Assembly (NCBI RefSeq): GCF_016827605.1
Contig: NZ_JAEPJQ010000001.1
Location: 186,001-250,000, forward strand
Length of the DNA: 64,000 bases
Direction: 5' to 3'
Source: Hyunsoonleella ulvae
GTDB taxonomy: Bacteria; Bacteroidota; Bacteroidia; Flavobacteriales; Flavobacteriaceae
The notes under the pieces were generated by a model that was given only the letters and a program-made list of their open reading frames with translations, was not told where the DNA came from and searched no databases. Shown in pieces: positions 8,375-17,471 of the stretch (positions are counted from its first letter, which is position 1; each line of letters begins with the position of its first letter). The position numbers and the translations under genes are program-made.

Positions 8375-9163
8375 TCAATCCTTGTCCTTCTGGTTTACTT
8401 TATATTGTTTAAGTTTTTGTTTTAAAAATTCTAGAATTTCTAAATCTGATTTTTCATGACACCTTTCATGGAAATTCTCATCCATCTCGCAGAAATAAAA
8501 GAAATCTATTCTAAATTCTTCTTCAAGTGAAATGATACTGAACAACGTCTCTGAAAATGTCTCTCTTATTTTAACAATTAACGCTTCATTACGTTCATGT
8601 TTTACGCGTTGTTTTAGCATTTTTGTTCTGCCAGTTATTCCATTAAGTATTGGATCAAGCGGGATAGATCCTGTTAACGCTCCAAGTAACATTTTAGGTT
8701 TAAACTCACCAGCTTCAGCAAGTCTTCGTTCACTTTGTGTAGCAATCTTACCTTTATAACCAGGGATACCTACATCATAAAAATTAATTGGTGCACTACC
8801 TTCTACATTTTCAATATCTGAACTTAAATTACCAGACAACACCTTACCAACTGTCACTAAATTTAACGCATTAACCTGTTCAACTAAAATAACCGAAACT
8901 GTTCTTGAATCAAAAATAGTTTTAGAAATTATAACATCTTTTACTTCATGTTGTACCGAAGAAAAACTTAAAGTATCATTTATACTTACAGGAATTGTAA
9001 AATTCCCCAATTTGTCAGTTATAGTAAACCTCTTTGCTGTTTTATTAATTACATGGATATTTTCCACATTGGCGCTACTTTCAACTTTACCAGTAATTTC
9101 AGTAGATTGTGCTATCCCAAACTGAATAGAAAAAAGAATTATAAGAGGTAATGTTAACTTCAA
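8375..9163 (-). CDS. Exported protein with carboxypeptidase-like regulatory (CarboxypepD_reg) domain, copy A
   Basis: After a signal peptide ending near GIAQS comes a beta-sandwich of the carboxypeptidase regulatory type (about residues 20-95): ITGKVES..., TDKLGNFTIPVSINDTLSFSSVQH and the VILVEQVNALNLVTV end. The rest (about 100-262) is helical and of unknown function. The N-terminal domain is the one found at the start of TonB-dependent receptors, but no barrel follows, so this is a stand-alone member. It is a diverged paralogue of the next gene upstream. Confidence 0.8.
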   Translation of the reverse strand: MKLTLPLIILFSIQFGIAQSTEITGKVESSANVENIHVINKTAKRFTITDKLGNFTIPVSINDTLSFSSVQHEVKDVIISKTIFDSRTVSVILVEQVNALNLVTVGKVLSGNLSSDIENVEGSAPINFYDVGIPGYKGKIATQSERRLAEAGEFKPKMLLGALTGSIPLDPILNGITGRTKMLKQRVKHERNEALIVKIRETFSETLFSIISLEEEFRIDFFYFCEMDENFHERCHEKSDLEILEFLKQKLKQYKVNQKDKD

Positions 9164-9258
9164 AGAATGAGGATATTTAAAACCTCAATAACGGAAGTAA
9201 AGTCTTAAACAAAATAAAAAATGCATCTAAAGTTTTGTTAAATAAGAAGTTACCCTCT

Positions 9259-10056
9259 TTAATCCTTCTTTAAAAACTCTATGCTTTTTTGATTTAAAAG
9301 TTCTAAAAATTCTAATTCCCTACCATAATTAAGCAGAGTAAAATCAAAATCATCACTTTCCACATAAGCTATAAAATCTTCAACACGGTGTTCTGGGATG
9401 TTAAAATTATCAACTAAAAACTCCGAGGCAAAATAGTACTTTATGGCATTTGCAGGTACATCAGGCATATCCTTGGGCTTTTTCTCCTTGGCCTCAGATC
9501 TAAAGATAGGCAACAACAGTTGGTCCACAACATTTACCACATTTAAACCATTATACAAGGTATTGCGCTGAATATCATCTCCAATATTTTTTACCTCTGT
9601 TTTGTAATCGGTTTCAAAATTATACTCACTACTATGTTTCACGCCAAAATAAAGTGCATCCAACTTAGGATTAAAGGTTTTAGAATCATCAATATCAGTT
9701 ATTAAATTACCCGTTAACCCTTTGGACTTTACAACAATCTCATCAAGCTTATTAATTTCTTCAATCAAAAAGATTTTCATGCTTTTCGATTTTATGATAT
9801 CTGCATTCACTTTAAAATTTAAGTTTTGAAACTGCAAAGCACTAACCTCTATAATATCATTTTCTGCTATGGCGATAGTAAATTCTCCATTATTATCTGT
9901 AACCGTACCTTTGTTAGAGGATGAATTAAAAATGGTTATTCCAGAAATATCACTGTGCTCCACAACAATTTTACCTTTAACATCTGTCCTCGTAATGTTT
10001 TGGGCATTTATATTCATGGTAGCAAAAATCAGTAATACGTATACAATCTTTTTCAT
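9259..10056 (-). CDS. Exported protein with carboxypeptidase-like regulatory domain, copy B
   Basis: The 265-residue protein has a signal peptide (to about residue 18, NAQN) and a CarboxypepD_reg domain with VKGKIVVEHSDISGITIFN and TVTDNNGEFTIAIAENDIIEVSALQFQ. Its C-terminal half shares with copy A the pattern LTGNL..DI, Pro-Leu-rich turns, and the ending LEFLxxxxxEFLKK. The two genes are 95 bases apart on the same strand and look like an old tandem duplication. Function is not known; a cell-envelope location is likely. Confidence 0.8.
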   Translation of the reverse strand: MKKIVYVLLIFATMNINAQNITRTDVKGKIVVEHSDISGITIFNSSSNKGTVTDNNGEFTIAIAENDIIEVSALQFQNLNFKVNADIIKSKSMKIFLIEEINKLDEIVVKSKGLTGNLITDIDDSKTFNPKLDALYFGVKHSSEYNFETDYKTEVKNIGDDIQRNTLYNGLNVVNVVDQLLLPIFRSEAKEKKPKDMPDVPANAIKYYFASEFLVDNFNIPEHRVEDFIAYVESDDFDFTLLNYGRELEFLELLNQKSIEFLKKD

Positions 10057-10203
10057 AGGTTAGGTTTTTAACAAAAATGCATTGTTTTTTAAATTAAGCA
10101 ATTCTTTGTCCTTTAAAAATACGATTAAAAACGCATTTTGTAAAATATGTCTCTCTTAATATTTGTTAAAAAAATAGTTAGATTTACGCCATATTGAAAT
10201 AAA

Positions 10204-10911
10204 ATGAAAAATGTAATTATCGCCAGCACGTCTACTTTGCACGGTAGTAGGTATTTAGAATACATACTTGAAGAACTTTCCGTGCTATATAAAAATGTAA
10301 AAACCATAGTTTTTATCCCATATGCAAGACCAAGTGGCATTTCTCATGATGATTACACAGAAATAGCACGTAAAGCTTTTTCTAAAATTGGAAAAAACAT
10401 TGTTGGATTACACACCTCTAAAAACCCCAAACAAACCTTAAAAAATGCCGAAGGTATTTTTACAGGAGGGGGCAATACGTTTGTTTTGATTCATCAACTA
10501 TACAAAAATGAATTGATAACCACTCTTAAAGATACCATTAACGCAGGTACACCCTATTTAGGCACAAGTGCAGGGAGCAATATTTGTGGATTAACAATAA
10601 AAACTACCAATGATATGCCTATTGTATACCCGCCAAACTTTAATGCTCTGGGCATAGTACCCTTTAATATAAACCCACACTATTTAGATCCAGACAAAAA
10701 CAGTAAACATATGGGGGAAACCCGTGAGACTAGAATTAAAGAGTTTCATTACCATAACACACAACCCGTAGTTGGGTTAAGAGAAGGCAGTTGGTTACGG
10801 ATAGAAAACAAAAACATTACACTAAAAGGCACATTACAAGCAAGAGTTTTTGAGTACAACAAACCACCTTACGAGATAAATCCGGACACCAATCTTGATA
10901 CATTAAATTAA
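10204..10911 (+). CDS. pepE: Peptidase E (alpha-aspartyl dipeptidase), S51 family
   Basis: PepE splits dipeptides with an N-terminal aspartate. The 235-residue protein has the glutamine-amidotransferase-like fold with the nucleophile in GTSAGSNI and the preceding GIFTGGGNTFVL, both hallmarks of the family. A later histidine in FNINPHYLDPD fits the catalytic triad. The length matches Salmonella PepE (229). It acts in the cytoplasm. It is alone on its strand between two minus-strand units, so it probably has its own promoter. Confidence 0.93.
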   Translation: MKNVIIASTSTLHGSRYLEYILEELSVLYKNVKTIVFIPYARPSGISHDDYTEIARKAFSKIGKNIVGLHTSKNPKQTLKNAEGIFTGGGNTFVLIHQLYKNELITTLKDTINAGTPYLGTSAGSNICGLTIKTTNDMPIVYPPNFNALGIVPFNINPHYLDPDKNSKHMGETRETRIKEFHYHNTQPVVGLREGSWLRIENKNITLKGTLQARVFEYNKPPYEINPDTNLDTLN

Positions 10912-10927
10912 ATGTATCTTTAAACAT

Positions 10928-10953
10928 AAAAAGCCCCATGTAACATGAGGCTT
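10928..10953 (-). terminator. Terminator downstream of tRNA-Gly
   Basis: On the minus strand, AAGCCTCATG-TTA-CATGGGGCTT forms a stem with one mismatch, followed by TTTTT. It begins two bases after the encoded CCA end of the tRNA. Confidence 0.75.
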
Positions 10954-10954
10954 G

Positions 10955-11030
10955 TGGAGCGGGAGACCAGGTTCGAACTGGCGACATTCAGCTTGGAAGG
11001 CTGACGCTCTACCAACTGAGCTACTCCCGC
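10955..11030 (-). tRNA. tRNA-Gly (anticodon TCC)
   Basis: Read on the minus strand, the 76-base sequence folds as a full cloverleaf: acceptor GCGGGAG pairing with CTCCCGC, a D arm with AGCTCAGTTGGTAGAGC, an anticodon stem TCAGC/GCTGA enclosing CTTCCAA (anticodon TCC, reading GGA/GGG), and a T arm with GTTCGAA. The discriminator base and CCA are encoded. Confidence 0.97.
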
Positions 11031-11077
11031 ATTAGCGATGGCAAATATATAATACTTCCCAAATACACCAAAGAAAA

Positions 11078-11503
11078 TTATAATTTCTTTAAAAAATGAT
11101 AACCCAAAATTTTAAAACCCTCGTTGTAATAAAATTTATGGGAGGCATAATTACTTACATAAGTATTTAATTCCACAGTGTTGCAACCTTTGTCACCCAC
11201 ATAATTGTAAATCCATTTAAAAAACTGTTTCCCAACACCTTTTCCCCTGTAGTTTTCTTCAATATAAACATGATCTACCTCAACACTTTTTCCAGCATAG
11301 TGCCTCGTACAAAACCATAAACCACAAACCCCCACAATACTATCATTATCATAAATTACAGCACACTCATAATGTTGTGTTGCCATTTCTAAAAAGCGCT
11401 CCTCTAAAACAGACTTAGGTACTTTAAAATCGTTCAACTTTTCAACCAAAGGCACTATTTTAAGTATATCGCTTTTATTGAGTATCCCAAAACTAAAACT
11501 CAT
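11078..11503 (-). CDS. GNAT-family N-acetyltransferase
   Basis: The 141-residue protein is a compact acetyl-CoA-dependent acyltransferase. The CoA-binding loop is seen in YIEENYRGKGVGKQFF (the R/Q-x-x-G-x-G/A pattern), preceded by the beta-4 strand VEVDHVYI and followed by the C-terminal YASHKFYYNEGFKILGY segment that closes the site. The acceptor substrate is not predictable from sequence. It stands divergently from the second GNAT gene, with the short shared spacer likely holding both promoters. Confidence 0.88.
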   Translation of the reverse strand: MSFSFGILNKSDILKIVPLVEKLNDFKVPKSVLEERFLEMATQHYECAVIYDNDSIVGVCGLWFCTRHYAGKSVEVDHVYIEENYRGKGVGKQFFKWIYNYVGDKGCNTVELNTYVSNYASHKFYYNEGFKILGYHFLKKL

Positions 11504-11588
11504 ATAAAATTTTTAACGTGAAGATAAAAAGTAAATTTTGTTATTACTAAATTTTATTAAGTTTGAATATCGCTTCACAACCCATACA

Positions 11589-12041
11589 ATGTTAGTAAAA
11601 AAGGAATACCAAGTTAAAGAAATATCAGCAGAGGAGACGTACTTAGTAAGGCATCCTGTTTTAAGAACTGGAAAACCTATTGCTACTTGCGCCTTTGTTG
11701 GGGATAATTTAGCGTCCACTATACATTTGGGACTATTTCATAAAAATAATATAATAGGTGTGGTATCTTTTATGCAAACTAAACATGAATTATTTAATAA
11801 AACATCGCAATACCAACTAAGAGGTATGGCCATTTTACAACCCTATCAAGGTAAAGGATTAGGAAATATACTATTGCAATATGGCGAGGCACTATTAGCA
11901 AACAAAAACGTAGACCTTATTTGGTGCAATGCCAGAAAAAAAGCCCTAAATTTCTATAAACGTAGGGCATACAAAATAAAAGGTACATCATTTAACATTT
12001 CTGATATCGGCGAGCACTTTAGGATGTATAAAGTTTTGTAA
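11589..12041 (+). CDS. GNAT-family N-acetyltransferase
   Basis: Starting at MLVKKEYQVKEI gives 150 residues; the frame is open 17 codons further upstream, but this part (MLLLNFIKFEYRF) lies in the likely promoter zone and does not fit the fold's first strand. The acetyl-CoA loop is in LQPYQGKGLGNILLQYGE, and the end YKRRAYKIKGTSFNI fits the GNAT C-terminal strand. It resembles small YitI/ElaA-like acetyltransferases acting on unknown amines. It is transcribed away from the other GNAT gene and only weakly similar to it. Confidence 0.85.
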   Translation: MLVKKEYQVKEISAEETYLVRHPVLRTGKPIATCAFVGDNLASTIHLGLFHKNNIIGVVSFMQTKHELFNKTSQYQLRGMAILQPYQGKGLGNILLQYGEALLANKNVDLIWCNARKKALNFYKRRAYKIKGTSFNISDIGEHFRMYKVL

Positions 12042-12126
12042 AACCTTAATGTGACATTTTTATAAAAAAGGTGTCTTAAATACATACACCAAATTTTTGT
12101 AATTTACTACTCTAAAACTGTCAGAC

Positions 12127-12894
12127 ATGAGAGGAAGAAATCTTAAAGTAAGGCTACTTATAGGAGTCGCCATTGCCCTATTTTTTGTTTTAAAACGTTG
12201 TAGCCAACGAGAGGAAAACCCTTATACAGGGAGAATGCAAACCATATCTATGACTCCAGATAAAGAAATTGCCATAGGTATACAAAATGCACCTCAAATG
12301 GCACAACAACATGGAGGGTTACATCCAAATAACGAGTATCAAGCATTAGTAGACAATGTAGGGCACAAACTTGTAAATAACAGCGTAGCTAGAAGCACAC
12401 CATACAGATACGAATTCCATTTATTAAACGATTCCAGAACAATTAATGCTTTTGCACTTCCAGGAGGACAAATATTTATCACTTATGCCTTGTTCTCTAA
12501 ACTTGAGAACGAAGACCAATTGGCTGGTGTTTTGGGACATGAAATAGGTCATGTTTTAGGAAGACATAGTGCAGAACGTATTGCAGAGAGCGAATATTGG
12601 CAGGGTTTAGCAACCGCAGGATCAGTAGGTGCAGATATGGGCGGATTAGTAAGCGGTATTGGACAACAAACCTTGTTAACAAATGGTAGGGATGATGAAT
12701 TAGAAAGTGATGATTTAGGTGTGAAATTTATGATAAAAGCTGGTTATAATCCAAAAGAGATGATTGGTGTAATGAAAATTTTAAAAGAGGCTGCAGGGCC
12801 AAATCGCGTTCCAGAATTTCAAAGTACACACCCAGATCCTGAAAATAGAATGGAAAAAATAAGAGAATCCATAGAAAAATATAAAAGCTTATAA
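12127..12894 (+). CDS. Membrane-anchored M48-family zinc metallopeptidase
   Basis: The 255-residue protein has one N-terminal hydrophobic segment (about residues 9-22) that anchors it, with the catalytic domain most likely in the periplasm. The HEIGH zinc motif is at residues 138-142, followed by VLGRHSAER, and a third ligand in DELESDDLG. The last part, FQSTHPDPENRMEKI, is the conserved C-terminal motif of the BepA/LoiP-like group. Relatives degrade misassembled outer-membrane proteins, so envelope quality control is the likely job. No lipobox is evident. Confidence 0.92.
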   Translation: MRGRNLKVRLLIGVAIALFFVLKRCSQREENPYTGRMQTISMTPDKEIAIGIQNAPQMAQQHGGLHPNNEYQALVDNVGHKLVNNSVARSTPYRYEFHLLNDSRTINAFALPGGQIFITYALFSKLENEDQLAGVLGHEIGHVLGRHSAERIAESEYWQGLATAGSVGADMGGLVSGIGQQTLLTNGRDDELESDDLGVKFMIKAGYNPKEMIGVMKILKEAAGPNRVPEFQSTHPDPENRMEKIRESIEKYKSL

Positions 12895-12995
12895 TTTAAG
12901 CATATAGGTTAAAAAATAAAATATAATTTGAATAGCTCATAATAATGTTTTTTTTAAGCCGTTTGAATTATTACTTAACCTATAAATAAATTAAA

Positions 12996-13484
12996 ATGTT
13001 AAAAACACGCAAAAAAACGAAAAAACAAAGCCCCATTACCATTAATCTCTTTAAAGTATGTATCGCTCTCTTAATTTGTGGTTTTACGCTTACTAGTTGT
13101 GATAGTGATGACACCCCTAAAGATGAACTGGAGGAAATGGACGACAGACAAGATGGATTAATTATCCTTAGTTCTTACAGTGTTGATTTTGGAGAAGTTA
13201 ATAGCACTACAAACACTGCAAAAAGTAATAACGACACTGTTGTCCCCGTTACTTTAACCAACAATTCCAACGAAGTTTTAACAGGCTTAAGCGCCTCTAT
13301 TGACTTCCCAGGAAAAGCTGCTGTAGAGTTTCAATTTAAAGCCCTTGATCCAGGAGAATCAATGACTGTTAATTTTACCTTTGGCCCATCAAACTTAGGT
13401 CCAGGAGTGTATACAGGAGAAGCCGTTCTTACACCATCTATTGGTGAGGAAATTAAAGTTGAATTGAAAGCCACAGTTATATAA
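12996..13484 (+). CDS. Lipoprotein with an immunoglobulin-like (DUF1573/ASH-type) domain
   Basis: A signal sequence ends in a lipobox (LTSC) with Asp/Ser/Asp-rich residues after the cysteine (CDSDDTPKDE), a pattern linked in Flavobacteria to surface-exposed lipoproteins. Residues about 55-160 form one beta-sandwich domain with YSVDFGEVNSTT, PVTLTNNSNEVL and a final EIKVELKATV strand, as in ASH/DUF1573-like modules. No enzymatic motif is seen. The gene stands alone and is followed by a strong terminator. Confidence 0.75.
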   Translation: MLKTRKKTKKQSPITINLFKVCIALLICGFTLTSCDSDDTPKDELEEMDDRQDGLIILSSYSVDFGEVNSTTNTAKSNNDTVVPVTLTNNSNEVLTGLSASIDFPGKAAVEFQFKALDPGESMTVNFTFGPSNLGPGVYTGEAVLTPSIGEEIKVELKATVI

Positions 13485-13546
13485 TAAGTAACATGTGCTT
13501 GAATTATATTTAATTAGTTTTTCCAAACTAAAAATTAGTTGAATAA

Positions 13547-13587
13547 GAAAACCGTCCTATTAAAAAATGGGACGGTTTTCTATTTTT
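13547..13587 (+). terminator. Terminator of the lipoprotein gene
   Basis: A perfect 11-base-pair stem GAAAACCGTCC / GGACGGTTTTC is followed by the T-rich TATTTTTATTT on the plus strand. Confidence 0.85.
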
Positions 13588-13811
13588 ATTTAAAGTTATA
13601 TACGAAAGTTATTTTTTTGAATGATAAGCATACATGGATTCAGCTCTTGTAATTTTAACCTACATACAACGAGTTATACCTCAAGCAGAAACATAAGTTA
13701 CTTTCTCTTGTTTTAGTTTAAATATTGTGTCTAAAACCTAAATCTTGTGCATTGCCCCATAGTTATGGGAATAAATAACAGAAACTAAATGTCGAGAACT
13801 CTTGTACATTA

Positions 13812-13838
13812 AAAAAGCCCTCTCTCAAGGGCTTTTTA
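13812..13838. terminator. Bidirectional terminator hairpin
   Basis: AAAAAGCCCT and AGGGCTTTTT form a 10-base-pair stem with T runs on both strands. On the minus strand it lies 40 bases after the ankyrin gene. On the plus strand it could end an unseen transcript. Confidence 0.8.
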
Positions 13839-13878
13839 TTGTGACTAACTCAAAATAATTATAATAGTTTTTCAATAA

Positions 13879-14274
13879 TTATTTTTTCTTTTTGGCAAGA
13901 GCCTCTTTTAAAACTTTTTCGGCATCTACAGCTTTATGCAATTTTGCATATTTCATAGCAGTCATACCCTTTGTAGATTTTACCTTTAATTTAGCTCCTT
14001 TAGCTATTAAAAGTTTTAAAATATCGCATCTGTTAAACTTTGCCGCATACATCGCAGGAGTCATGCCATTAGATTTTTCGTTTACATTAGCACCAAGCTC
14101 AATTAATTTTTTTACCGTTTCTAAATCGCCCTTGGCAATAGATACACAAAACGGACTTACTTCTGAAATAGCTACTGAGCTATATACTTTTGTTGGTGTA
14201 AATGAAGTTGTAGCGTTAACACTGATAATAGAAAAACATAACGCAAATGCGGAAATAATGATTGATTTTTTCAT
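13879..14274 (-). CDS. Exported ankyrin-repeat protein
   Basis: The 131-residue protein has a signal peptide (to about residue 21, NATTS) followed by about three ankyrin repeats: SPFCVSIAKGDLETVKKLIELGANVNEK, then GMTPAMYAAKFNRCDILKLLIAKGAKL, then GMTAMKYAKLHKAVDAEKVL. Each shows the helix-loop-helix pattern with the G-ADVN/GAKL turn. The tail is lysine-rich. It is probably a periplasmic protein-binding module. Partner unknown; small exported ankyrin proteins of this kind are common in Flavobacteriaceae. Confidence 0.85.
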   Translation of the reverse strand: MKKSIIISAFALCFSIISVNATTSFTPTKVYSSVAISEVSPFCVSIAKGDLETVKKLIELGANVNEKSNGMTPAMYAAKFNRCDILKLLIAKGAKLKVKSTKGMTAMKYAKLHKAVDAEKVLKEALAKKKK

Positions 14275-14492
14275 GATGAAAGAATTTAATTTTGATTAAT
14301 GATTGTTTTTTGATTACACTAAAGAGACGACATAAAAATCAATTTGTTACACTAAAAAATCTTAAATAACATTTTTTTAACGTTTAACATATCTCATTTT
14401 AACATTTTAAACTATCAAAAAAAGCTCCAAATAGAAATATAAAAACACTGGTTTTTTAATATCATACTCTCTTCCAATCCCTTTAAATTCCA

Positions 14493-14500
14493 TATCTTTG
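14493..14500 (+). promoter_or_regulatory. gpmI promoter -7 box (TATCTTTG)
   Basis: It is an exact match to TAnnTTTG, 22 bases before the gpmI ATG. Confidence 0.6.
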
Positions 14501-14522
14501 CAGCTTAATTAAACAAACACAA

Positions 14523-16040
14523 ATGAACAAAAAAGTCATCCTCATGATACTTGATGGCTGGGGAAAATCTCCTGATCCAAAAGTTTCTGCAATTGATAAT
14601 GCAAATACACCTTTTATAGATAATTTATATACAAAATATCCAAGTGCATCCTTGAGAACAGATGGGTTACATGTAGGCTTACCTGAAGGGCAAATGGGTA
14701 ATAGTGAGGTTGGACACATGAATTTAGGGGCAGGAAGAATTGTATATCAAGATCTGGTTAAAATCAATCTGGCCGTAGAAAACAAAAGCTTAAATAACGA
14801 GGAAGTTTTGGTTAATGCATTTAACTACGCCAAAACAAATGATAAAGATGTTCACTTTTTAGGGTTGTTAAGTAATGGCGGTGTGCACTCACACATTAAT
14901 CACCTAAAAGGTTTAATAGATGCCGCTAATGAAGCCGGAGTAAAAAACTCATACGTACATGGATTTACTGATGGACGCGATGTAGATCCAAAATCTGGAG
15001 CTGGCTTTGTAAAAGATTTTGAAGAACACATTTCCAATACAAATACTAAGATCGCAACTATTTCTGGGCGTTATTATGCCATGGATAGAGATAAGCGTTG
15101 GGAACGTATTAAATTAGTATACGATGCATTGGTTAATACCCAAGGAGAAACTTCCAAAAACATTGTTAATTCTATCGAAGAAAGTTATGCTAATGATATA
15201 ACCGATGAGTTTATAAAACCAATTATTGCTGTTGATGAAAACAACATCCCTTTAACACAAGTTAAAGAAGGCGATGTGATTATCTTTTTCAATTTTAGAA
15301 CAGATAGAGGACGTGAATTAACCGAAGTATTATCGCAACAAGACTTTCCTGACTACAACATGAATTCATTAAACTTGCATTATGTTACCCTAACTAATTA
15401 TAATGATGAGTATAAAAATATAAATGTTGTATTCAATAAAGACAATTTAAGCGAAACACTAGGCGAGGTTTTAGAAAAGCATAATAAAAAGCAAATTAGA
15501 ATTGCCGAAACAGAAAAATACCCACACGTTACATTTTTCTTTTCTGGTGGACGCGAAGAGCCTTTTACAGGAGAACAACGCATCTTAAGAAATTCTCCTA
15601 AAGTTGCAACCTACGACTTAAAACCTGAAATGAGTGCTTACGAATTAAAAGATGCCTTAATACCAGAATTACAAAAAGGAGATGCTGATTTTGTATGCCT
15701 AAATTTTGCCAATGGAGATATGGTTGGGCATACTGGAGTTATGGAAGCCGCCATAAAAGCATGTGAAGCTGTAGATAAGTGTGTAGAAGAAGTCGTTACC
15801 ACTGCCTTAAACAACAATTACACTACGTTATTGATTGCAGATCATGGGAACTGTGAAACTATGATAAACCCAGACGGCACACCAAATACTGCACATACAA
15901 CAAATCCTGTTCCTATTATCTTAATTGATAATGATTTAAAAGAAATTAAAGACGGGATTCTTGGAGATTTAGCACCAACAATTTTAAAACTCATTGGTGT
16001 ACAGCAACCAGAAGCTATGACACAACACCCTTTGATTTAA
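14523..16040 (+). CDS. gpmI: 2,3-bisphosphoglycerate-independent phosphoglycerate mutase
   Basis: GpmI interconverts 3- and 2-phosphoglycerate in glycolysis with two Mn2+ ions and a phosphoserine intermediate. The 505-residue length is typical. The first metal ligands are in MILDGWGKS, the nucleophilic Ser in GQMGNSEVGHMNLGAGR, the phosphate-binding part in GRDVDPKSG, RYYAMDRDKRW and FFNFRTDRGRE, and the second metal site in FANGDMVGHTG and IADHGNCE. It opens a run of five plus-strand genes and has a good flavobacterial promoter box in front. Confidence 0.97.
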   Translation: MNKKVILMILDGWGKSPDPKVSAIDNANTPFIDNLYTKYPSASLRTDGLHVGLPEGQMGNSEVGHMNLGAGRIVYQDLVKINLAVENKSLNNEEVLVNAFNYAKTNDKDVHFLGLLSNGGVHSHINHLKGLIDAANEAGVKNSYVHGFTDGRDVDPKSGAGFVKDFEEHISNTNTKIATISGRYYAMDRDKRWERIKLVYDALVNTQGETSKNIVNSIEESYANDITDEFIKPIIAVDENNIPLTQVKEGDVIIFFNFRTDRGRELTEVLSQQDFPDYNMNSLNLHYVTLTNYNDEYKNINVVFNKDNLSETLGEVLEKHNKKQIRIAETEKYPHVTFFFSGGREEPFTGEQRILRNSPKVATYDLKPEMSAYELKDALIPELQKGDADFVCLNFANGDMVGHTGVMEAAIKACEAVDKCVEEVVTTALNNNYTTLLIADHGNCETMINPDGTPNTAHTTNPVPIILIDNDLKEIKDGILGDLAPTILKLIGVQQPEAMTQHPLI

Positions 16041-16090
16041 AGAGATAAAGAAAAAGACTTAACTTTACATAAAAACAAACCCTGAATTGA

Positions 16091-16504
16091 ATGAATTTTG
16101 CAGACACACTCATCATAGCAGTTGATTTTGATGGTACTATTGTAGAAGATGCCTACCCCAGAATAGGCAAACCACAGATGTTTGCTTTTGAGACGTTAAA
16201 AAAACTTCAGGAAGAGGGGCACAGACTAATTTTGTGGACTTACCGTTGTGGCGATAAACTGGACGAGGCTGTTAAGTTTTGCGAAGATAACGGCATTCGG
16301 TTTTATGCTGTAAATAAAAGTTTTCCTGAGGAAGAATACACCAACGACATCAGTAGAAAAATAAATGCAGATTTATTTATCGACGATAGAAACATTGGTG
16401 GTTTTTACGGTTGGGGAGAAATTTACCAATTATTAACCAATAGTGATGCTAAACCCTTGGAGTACAAAAGGAAGAAAGGCTTTTTAGATTTTTTTAGAAA
16501 ATGA
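16091..16504 (+). CDS. BT0820-family HAD-type phosphatase
   Basis: The 137-residue protein is a small haloacid-dehalogenase-fold hydrolase. Motif I is AVDFDGTIVED with the nucleophile and acid/base Asp, motif II is LILWTYR, and the third acidic motif is DLFIDDRNIGG. No large cap domain is present. The length and the DISRKINADLFIDDRN ending match the Bacteroidota family named after BT0820. The substrate is unknown. It overlaps the map gene by 4 bases (ATGA), so translation of the two is probably coupled. Confidence 0.9.
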   Translation: MNFADTLIIAVDFDGTIVEDAYPRIGKPQMFAFETLKKLQEEGHRLILWTYRCGDKLDEAVKFCEDNGIRFYAVNKSFPEEEYTNDISRKINADLFIDDRNIGGFYGWGEIYQLLTNSDAKPLEYKRKKGFLDFFRK

Positions 16505-17319
16505 TTAAGATAAAAACAAGAGAAGAGATAGAACTAATGCGCGAAAGTGCATTAATAGTATCCAAAACATTAGGCGTTTTAGCTAAAGAAATAAAGCCCG
16601 GGATAACTACGTTACAACTAGATAAAATTGCTGAAGAACATATAAGAGACCATGGAGCAGAGCCAGGGTTTTTAGGATTGTACGATTTTCCTAATACACT
16701 TTGCATGAGCCCCAATTCGCAAGTTGTGCATGGTATTCCTAATAACGAACCCTTAGTTGAAGGAGACATTATCTCTATTGATTGTGGCGCTCTTAAAAAT
16801 GGATTTTATGGAGATCATGCCTATACCTTTGCTGTTGGAGAAATTAGCAACGACACCAAAAAACTACTCCAAGTAACGAAAGAATCCCTTTATGTTGGCA
16901 TAAGAGAATTTAAAGCGAACAATAGGGTGGGCGACGTTGGTTTTGCCATTCAAAAATATTGCGAAGCCCACGGTTATGGTGTAGTTAGGGAGTTGGTTGG
17001 TCATGGGTTAGGAAAGAAAATGCATGAAGCCCCTGAAATGCCAAATTACGGACGTAGAGGGCGAGGTAAAAAATTTATAGAAGGTATGGTTGTAGCCATC
17101 GAACCCATGATAAATATGGGCACACAACGCATTAAGCAACATAGAGATGGTTGGACAATAACCACCCTAGATAATTTACCATCTGCTCATTTTGAGCACA
17201 ATGTGGCATTAGTAGATGGTAAACCCGAATTACTTTCTACCTTTGCTTACATTTATGAAGCTTTGGGAATAACTAGTGATGAGGAAAACGAGTTCAGACA
17301 AAAATCTTTAGCTATATAA
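16501..17319 (+). CDS. map: Type I methionine aminopeptidase
   Basis: This essential cytoplasmic enzyme removes the N-terminal methionine from new proteins. All five metal ligands are visible in their motifs: two Asp in SIDCGALKNGFYGDHAYTF, His in GHGLGKKMHEAPEMPNYG, Glu in AIEPMIN and Glu in HFEHNVALV. The 272-residue length suits a bacterial type Ia enzyme without the N-terminal zinc finger. Compared with E. coli MetAP it carries about 8 extra C-terminal residues. Confidence 0.97.
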   Translation: MIKIKTREEIELMRESALIVSKTLGVLAKEIKPGITTLQLDKIAEEHIRDHGAEPGFLGLYDFPNTLCMSPNSQVVHGIPNNEPLVEGDIISIDCGALKNGFYGDHAYTFAVGEISNDTKKLLQVTKESLYVGIREFKANNRVGDVGFAIQKYCEAHGYGVVRELVGHGLGKKMHEAPEMPNYGRRGRGKKFIEGMVVAIEPMINMGTQRIKQHRDGWTITTLDNLPSAHFEHNVALVDGKPELLSTFAYIYEALGITSDEENEFRQKSLAI

Positions 17320-17471
17320 ATACCCAAAAGCGCTTTTTCCTAATACTTTTATTGATACGAATTAACTCTAATTAATATAAACCCATGTCACATTTGGAGA
17401 AGATAGCCTTAACTGCAAAAGGGTTATTTTTTAGTTTTTTTTACTGTTAATTTGAGAAATTCGTATCCCAT

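Larger units (their letters stand above)
13485..13878. other. Non-coding stretch of 394 bases with two terminators
   Basis: No credible reading frame is present. The region holds a terminator after the lipoprotein gene and a second, two-way hairpin before the ankyrin gene's stop. About 230 bases lie between them, with a small CCCATAGTTATGGG palindrome near 13756. A small RNA ending at the second hairpin is possible but unsupported. Confidence 0.5.
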
